Below, piece after piece: positions 19,764 to 24,123 of a DNA stretch of 24,123 bases; within the stretch, counting starts at the first letter, position 1; each line of letters begins with the position of its first letter. The position numbers and the translations under genes were made by a program. The notes beneath the pieces are model-generated. The model searched no databases and was not told the DNA's origin. It saw only the letters and a list, made by a program, of their open reading frames with translations. Source of the DNA: Plantago elongata (taxonomy: Eukaryota; Streptophyta; Magnoliopsida; Lamiales; Plantaginaceae). The stretch spans positions 1 through 24,123 of the forward strand of contig JAYMSP010002468.1 in assembly GCA_036897095.1 (NCBI GenBank), read 5' to 3'.

Positions 19764-20063
19764 ATGTCAGGAAGAAATCTTGCTATTAGATGTTATGGCA
19801 AACGAAGGAGAATTGTGGATCTACCCCTCCATGTAATAAAATGTTAGTATGAAGCACCTAATTAGTAGTGTAGTTGTAACACAAGTAAAAGTGCAACTTA
19901 TCTGCAATTGGTTTTTAATCTTGCCTTTCTTAATGTCTTAATTATTTCAACAATCATCGTTGTTTGTAAAATGGATATTTTATAGGAAATAAGAGATGGA
20001 CTTCCCGTCGAACGTGTAGAGATGGGCTTGAAGAAGAGAATCTGGAAGCAGGACAGGATCTAG
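19764..20063 (+). CDS. Candidate small two-exon gene, 48 codons, unknown
   Basis: Exon 1 (19764-19832) gives MSGRNLAIRCYGKRRRIVDL then PLH. A possible GT donor at 19833 and a TTTTATAG acceptor at 19985 enclose a 153-base T-rich intron. Exon 2 (19986-20063) gives EIRDGLPVERVEMGLKKRIW then KQDRI and a TAG stop. The junction is phase 0. Without splicing the frame stops at TAG 19845-19847, after 27 residues. The product is short and strongly basic, with no signal peptide or membrane segment, and matches no family I recognise. Support comes from the TATA-like box, the leader and the intron composition. The donor (CAT|GTAATA) is weak, and the whole could be a gene fragment or chance. Confidence 0.25.
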
Positions 20064-20290
20064 GACCAGTTTAGGAACACTTGACAAGTTGAGAGGGTTA
20101 GACCTTTTAAACTTACATATTAACGTGTCGTATATTGTACACTGTATAATTAAAGTTATGTTGTAAGCCCAATAAGAAGTGATCTAATTTTATATTATAG
20201 GTCTTGAACACATCTTTAGCATTATATGGGGTTTTATATGTGTAGAACCCAACCCAACTATCGTATTATTTTGATGAGCAATATCTCATA
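20064..20290. other. Spacer before the CACTA terminus
   Basis: AT-rich sequence without coding support. If the small gene is real, its 3' UTR is here. The last three bases, ATA (20288-20290), would be the left target-site triplet of the CACTA element, but the right flank is outside the window. Confidence 0.4.
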
Positions 20291-20308
20291 CACTACAAGA
20301 ATGTAGCT

Positions 20309-20600
20309 TGATTCCGACGAAATCTAACGACGGATACGCCCCGATGCGATTTAGCGACGGATAACATATTCCGTCGGCAAATTACGACGGAATACTTATT
20401 TGTCGAAGATTTAACGACGGATAAATGTTATCCGTCGTAATATAACGACGGAAACATTTCTCCGTCGTTAGATGGGTTGACCGGACCAAAAAAAAAGGAA
20501 ATTAGAAGGGACGACGGATAAATTCTTCCATTGCAAGCTAACGACGGATAAGGCTATATGTCGTTAGCTAGCGACGGAAGGATTTATCCGTCACTAAAGA
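20309..20600 (+). repeat. CACTA subterminal repeat array (CGACGGATAA / TTATCCGTCG)
   Basis: About a dozen copies of a CGACGGA-type core occur in both orientations within 300 bases, for example TAACGACGGATA at about 20327, TAGCGACGGATAA at about 20351, AACGACGGATAAATG near 20412, TATCCGTCGTAAT near 20430 and CTAACGACGGATAAGG near 20538. In CACTA elements such motifs bind the TnpA-type factor that pairs the two ends. Several copies form local hairpins, for example ACGACGGATAAatgTTATCCGTCGT at about 20413-20438. Confidence 0.85.
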
Positions 20601-20891
20601 CGGATATAACGGGGCTTAGCAGCCCCTTCTTCCTCACTTCTCCCCCACAGCCTTTTCTCCTCTTCACGTTTTCCTCTGTCCGTTTTTGGGTATTCCGGCT
20701 ATATTGCTCGATTCCGGGCAAACTTGTTCACATTGCGAAGTGAGACGGAAATTCACTTTGTCCGATCAATTTCAAGTTTCTTCCACTATTTAATCCCGAT
20801 TCGAGGTATTTAGCAAAACCCTTACTATTTCAAATTTGAGAATTTTATACCTTTTGAAGTGTTTGAGTATGTAGTTAGTTTTAGATGTGCA

Positions 20892-21230
20892 ATTGATGTA
20901 TTTGTGAAGTGTATAGTAGCTAAATTAGTTTAAATTGATATTCGTATATGTTGGTTTGATTATGGAGTATGATCGTATATGTGAAGTATGCTAAATTTGT
21001 TTAAATGGAATGATAATGTAAAGTAATTGATGTATATGTGAAGTATTTAGAAGTTAAATTAGTTTAAATTTATATTCGTATACGTTGGTTTGATTATGAA
21101 GTATAATCTAATAATTGAAGTATATAAACGCTAAATTTGTTTAAATGGAATGATAATGTGAAGTAATTGATGTATATGTGAAGTATGTAGAAGCTATATT
21201 AGTTTAAATTTATATTCGTATATGTTGGTA
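20892..21230 (+). repeat. 134-140-bp minisatellite inside the CACTA element, about 2.5 copies
   Basis: Units start ATTGATGTA at 20892, 21026 and 21166. Each reads TGTGAAGTRT, TAGTTTAAATT, ATATTCGTATAYGTTGGT, and the first two also GCTAAATTTGTTTAAATGGA. A further decayed piece (ATTGATATATGTATGAAG, about 21291) may be a fourth start. It is non-coding. Confidence 0.8.
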
Positions 21231-21599
21231 TAAACCTCGGCGGAAGACACTTCAAATTTCCTTCACCCAATAGGTATTGTATGGATGTAAATTGATATAT
21301 GTATGAAGAAATAGTAGCTAAATTAGTTTAATTTGTAATATTAATATGTAGTAGGATTATATTAATAATTAGTTGAGTGTTATGAGACCGTTATTTTTGT
21401 TTTTGATTTTGAAAATTATGTTAATTTTGACAAAGTTGAGTAATTGAATGTTTACGGTAGTAAACTAGGTATGGATCAACTTTGAGATACATAATTTATT
21501 CGATTTAAAATTATCCGTCGTAGTAGTTTTGAGACCGTTTGATGATTATAATGACGGAATTTAGTAAGACCTAATAAACTTAGATGTGACAGGTTAAAA

Positions 21600-21925
21600 A
21601 TGAGTACCGGTCGGGAATAGATGTACCGTCTAAAGTAAATGGGAGAGTTCGATGGAGTTTTGTGAAAGGAGTAGAAGTTTTTGTTCAATTTGCAATGTCA
21701 CGTCCGACATGTGTAAATGAGGGGTTGATAATGTGCCCTTGCACATTGGAAACATGCAGCAACACATAGTTTTTTCAAATCCTGCAACCTTAGTTGATCA
21801 CTTGATACGGAATGGATCCATGGATGATTATGAGGTATGGGATCATCATGGTGAGGAACCAAGATATTCCCCACAGTATTTACAGTGGAGGGAGAGGCGG
21901 AGGTCGGGGTATCAAATCTTGTGGA
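21600..21925 (+). pseudogene. Decayed first copy of the CACTA transposase-associated domain
   Basis: Segments align with the better copy at 22279: MSTGRE then a TAG where the other copy has Trp, MYRLK, FVKGVEVFVQFAMSRP, NEGLIMCPCTLETCSN, and, in another frame, NPATLVDHLIRNG and DDYEVWDHHGEEP. The CPC...C pattern and the final HGE fit the Transpos_assoc family (PF13963). A one-base loss near 21633 and a frameshift near 21770 break the frame, so no full domain can be made. Confidence 0.7.
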
Positions 21926-22278
21926 TAGATCTACTGTAGTGGAAGTAGTGTGGATTGGAGCGGTACAACGAAATTATGAACGAAATAAGTAATTAGGAGA
22001 AGATTAATATCTAGAATATTTTGACTCGGATATGTACTAGCTAGGATTATATGAATTAATATTAAATGTGAGTTGCATGTAATTTTTAAAAATATTGAAT
22101 TATTGAAATGTAAATGCATGTAATTCATCGTTTCATCAGATTTTGAGTAGAATTTACTTTAACTAATTGTTATGAGAAATGCATTGAATAAACTGTAAAT
22201 AATAATTGAAGATGGAAGTTAATAAATGTTCTAAATCTAATAATTGAAGACGCATGTTAATATTATTACTCATCAATT

Positions 22279-22605
22279 ATGAATCCCGATCGTTCATGGA
22301 TGTACCAACAAACTGTTAATGGGGGACTTGAGGCACGTTTCGTGGAAGGGGTTGGAGCTTTCATTGCTTCTGCAATGGCACAAATCAATTGTTTGAGTGA
22401 AGGATTGATGATGTGCCCTTGTAACCAAAACAAATGTAGAAATAGGCAATATTTGCCTCCTGTAACGGTGATGGACCATTTGAAACATAAGGGCTTTGTT
22501 TCTAAGTATTTTGTATGGACATCTCATGGTGAGACACCAATACCTTTCATGGATTATGGAAACTTGAAGCGTAAAAGAAAGAAGGAAAATGATGAAAAAT
22601 ACTAA
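22279..22605 (+). pseudogene. Second copy of the CACTA transposase-associated domain, open frame
   Basis: The 108-codon frame begins MNPDRSWMYQQTVNGG and shows FVEGVGAFIASAM, EGLMMCPCNQNKCRN, VTVMDHLKHKGF, YFVWTSHGE. That is the whole Transpos_assoc pattern (WM at the start, CPC..C zinc-type cysteines, HL...GF, Y..W..HGE), and it normally forms the N-terminus of TNP2-type transposases. The frame stops at TAA 22603-22605, but the matching continuation (TTSDARSNRQRVEQMVYDV) runs in the next frame, so a frameshift near 22600 separates it from the rest. Confidence 0.75.
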
Positions 22606-23480
22606 GACTACCACATCTGATGCTCGTTCTAATCGTCAACGAGTTGAGCAAATGGTGTATGATGTTGCAGGTCATGAGTTTATGGACGACACCACCGAGC
22701 CATTAACGGGTGAGAATGTGGAAGAGCTACCTAATCCTCAGGATCAAATGTTCTTTGACATGTTGGATGCATAAACTAAGCCTGTTTATCCGGGGTGCCG
22801 GTCACATAATTGTCTTTGTTGGCTCGGCTAATGGCTTGTAAGAGTGATGATCATCAATCTGAAGCGAACTTCGATTAGTGGGTGCAACTAATGAAGGAGC
22901 TCACTCCTGACCCAAACCTAGTTCCCAGTAACTTTTACCATGCAAAGAAAAAGATGCGGGGAATGGGGTTGCCAACGGAAATCATAGATTGTTGTCCTGA
23001 AATGTTCATGATCTACTGGGGCGAGGATGAGAATGTATTGGAATGCAAGTTTTGTGGGAAGGATCGCTACAAACGTTACAAGGAGTTCGCCTCAAATAAA
23101 CGTCAGAAGAAAAATCTCCCGCATAAGAAAATGTGGGTATTTCCCTCTGGCACCTCGTTTGAAGAGGTTGTACGCTTCAAATGCTTGTGCTGATAAGATG
23201 TGGTGGCACAAGAAGAGAGTAAGGGAGGAGCATGATGCAGGTAAAATGGAGCGCCCATCAGACTCACCTGCGTGGAAGGAGTTTGATAAGACTTTTCCAC
23301 AGTTTTCATCTGAGCCTAGAAATGTACGTTTGGGTCTGTGTACAGATGGTCATAATCCGTTTGGAAATGACCGAAAGTACTCTTGTTGGTCAGTGATGGT
23401 GACTCCATACAACCTGCCTATCTGTGAGTGTATGAAGGAACCGTTCATGTTTCTTACTGCTTTGGTGCCCTGGAAAAAGG
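22589..23480 (+). pseudogene. TNP2-type CACTA transposase, N-terminal part, broken
   Basis: Conserved blocks are in order but spread over frames: MVYDVAGHEFMDD, NPQDQMFFDMLDA, TKPVYPGC, LSLLARLMACKSDD, WVQLMKELTPDPN, VPSNFYHAKKKMRGMGLP, IIDCCPEMFMIYWGED with ECKFCGKDRYKR (a zinc-ribbon-like region), FPLAPRLKRLYAS, DKMWWHKKR, RPSDSPAWKEFDKTFPQFSS, RNVRLGLCTDGHNPFGN and MVTPYNLPICECMKEPFMFL. The last blocks are the start of the Transposase_21 domain (PF02992). Defects: TAA 22772-22774, frameshift near 22800, TAG 22876-22878, an extra G in the GGG at 23135-23137, and loss of the rest of the catalytic domain after about 23470. Confidence 0.8.
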
Positions 23481-24123
23481 ATCCATTAGACCGGGTAGAA
23501 ACGCTGATACATTCGAAGTTCAAGAGGACGATGATCGAGCAATTTCTGTTTTCAAAAATTCTGGGAGAGCTAAGGGGAAAAAAGTCAGATTTATTAGAAA
23601 GATGAGAGGGAGTACAACACATCACACTATTATGTCCTCTCTAACTGTGTTGAAGTTGAAAAATATATGGCAATTTTTGCTGGGTATGATTATAATTAAT
23701 AGTCATACATATATATTACTTCGCAATATATAGACTTTTCCTAATTTAGAATGCATTCTATCGTCTGAACAGCGTATTCAAAGAGCGTCGTCTTGCAAAG
23801 AATTCAATTATGGCAGATGATGAAATTGAAAATCTTCTTGACGATAAGTTGCCTTCAGAATTTCCAGATTTGTTCAAGAACTATGTCCGTGATCCTTTGA
23901 ATAAAGTCACATGTCTAGGTATATACCTAGAGTCTCTAGCTTAGGGTCCATTGAAAGTAGCCCACACATTCCCATCGTACATAGTCAACGGTCTTAGATT
24001 TCACACCATGGATTTCAACACGGCCATGCCCACAAGCAATTGTTGGGTTTGTGTGAAGGGCGCTGATCAAAATTCATCAGGGGGTAACTTTGATTTCTAC
24101 GGGAAGCTGAAAAGAATTATTCG
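23480..24123 (+). pseudogene. C-terminal remnant of the CACTA protein (DUF4218/DUF4216-like), broken and cut by window edge
   Basis: After the deletion the reading continues as DDDRAISVFKNSGRAKGKKV in one frame, then EREYNTSHYYVLSNCVEVEK from about 23604 in the next frame, which fits the segment after DUF4218. From 23750 a further frame gives NAFYRLNSVFKERRLAKNS, LPSEFPDLFKNYVRDPLN, GPLKVAHTFPSYIVNGLRFH and DFYGKLKRII, the pattern of the DUF4216 region. A TAG at 23942-23944 interrupts it. The AT-rich piece 23693-23749 ends in TTTCCTAATTTAG and could be a decayed intron. The protein runs off the window. Confidence 0.7.

Larger units (their letters stand above)
20291..24123 (+). mobile_element. 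CACTA (En/Spm-class) DNA transposon, left part, truncated by the window edge
   Basis: The element starts CACTACAAGAATGTAGCTT, the usual plant CACTA terminus, and is followed at once by subterminal motifs. From 21600 it carries coding remnants in the expected order: transposase-associated domain, TNP2-type transposase N-terminal part, DUF4218-like and DUF4216-like regions. All read rightwards. Stops, frameshifts and an internal deletion show it is not autonomous. At least 3.8 kb is in the window; the right terminus and the triplet target duplication are not seen. Confidence 0.88.

Noticed and set aside
20558-20743. 61-codon frame in the CACTA 5' region
   Set aside because: It starts inside the subterminal repeats and ends without resemblance to any transposon protein.
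22294-22614. Minus-strand frame opposite the second transposase-associated domain
   Set aside because: Shadow; the plus strand carries the conserved CPC and HGE motifs.

Overview
The window looks like nuclear DNA of a flowering plant, probably an asterid eudicot close to Lamiales. That placement is an inference from protein similarity and repeat types; no lineage marker is present. Coding exons are separated by AT-rich GT-AG introns, intergenic DNA is very AT-rich, and there are several plant DNA-transposon remnants (Stowaway, hAT-like, CACTA). No prokaryotic features, CRISPR array, rRNA or intact tRNA gene is visible.

There are three protein-coding loci I am confident of. (1) 799-3698 (+) is the 3' part of a Ser/Thr/Pro-rich basic protein of the Arabidopsis At3g08670/At2g40070 type. 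Three exons lie in the window and the 5' exons are off the left edge. (2) 4719-15271 (+) is a complete nine-exon gene for the plant orthologue of TTC27 (yeast Emw1-like), 902 residues. All exon phases close. (3) 17313-18387 (-) is a three-exon REM-like B3-domain gene of 268 residues, whose 5' end is less certain. A fourth, tentative locus is a 48-codon two-exon small ORF at 19764-20063 (+) with a TATA-like box and an A-rich leader.

From 20291 to the right edge lies the 5' part of a CACTA (En/Spm-class) transposon. It has a CACTA terminus, an array of TCCGTCG/CGACGGA subterminal motifs, a ~137-bp minisatellite, two copies of the transposase-associated domain, and a decayed, internally deleted TNP2-like transposase. 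The element continues beyond the window.

The introns and spacers hold non-autonomous elements: Stowaway-type MITEs at 7000-7247, 12919-13340 and 18987-19233; hAT-type elements at 11802-12225 and 16439-16957; an LTR-like repeat present twice in opposite orientation (2785-3159 and 7924-8090); SINE-like remnants; and a 60-67-bp tandem repeat. The TTC27 gene has gained much of its 10.5 kb from such insertions, especially in its 2.8-kb intron 3. The neighbouring genes do not form an evident pathway. The least ordinary structures are the ~190-bp inverted repeat around 18545-19475, the doubled transposase-associated domain, the small two-exon ORF, and a 16-bp perfect hairpin at 11494-11529.
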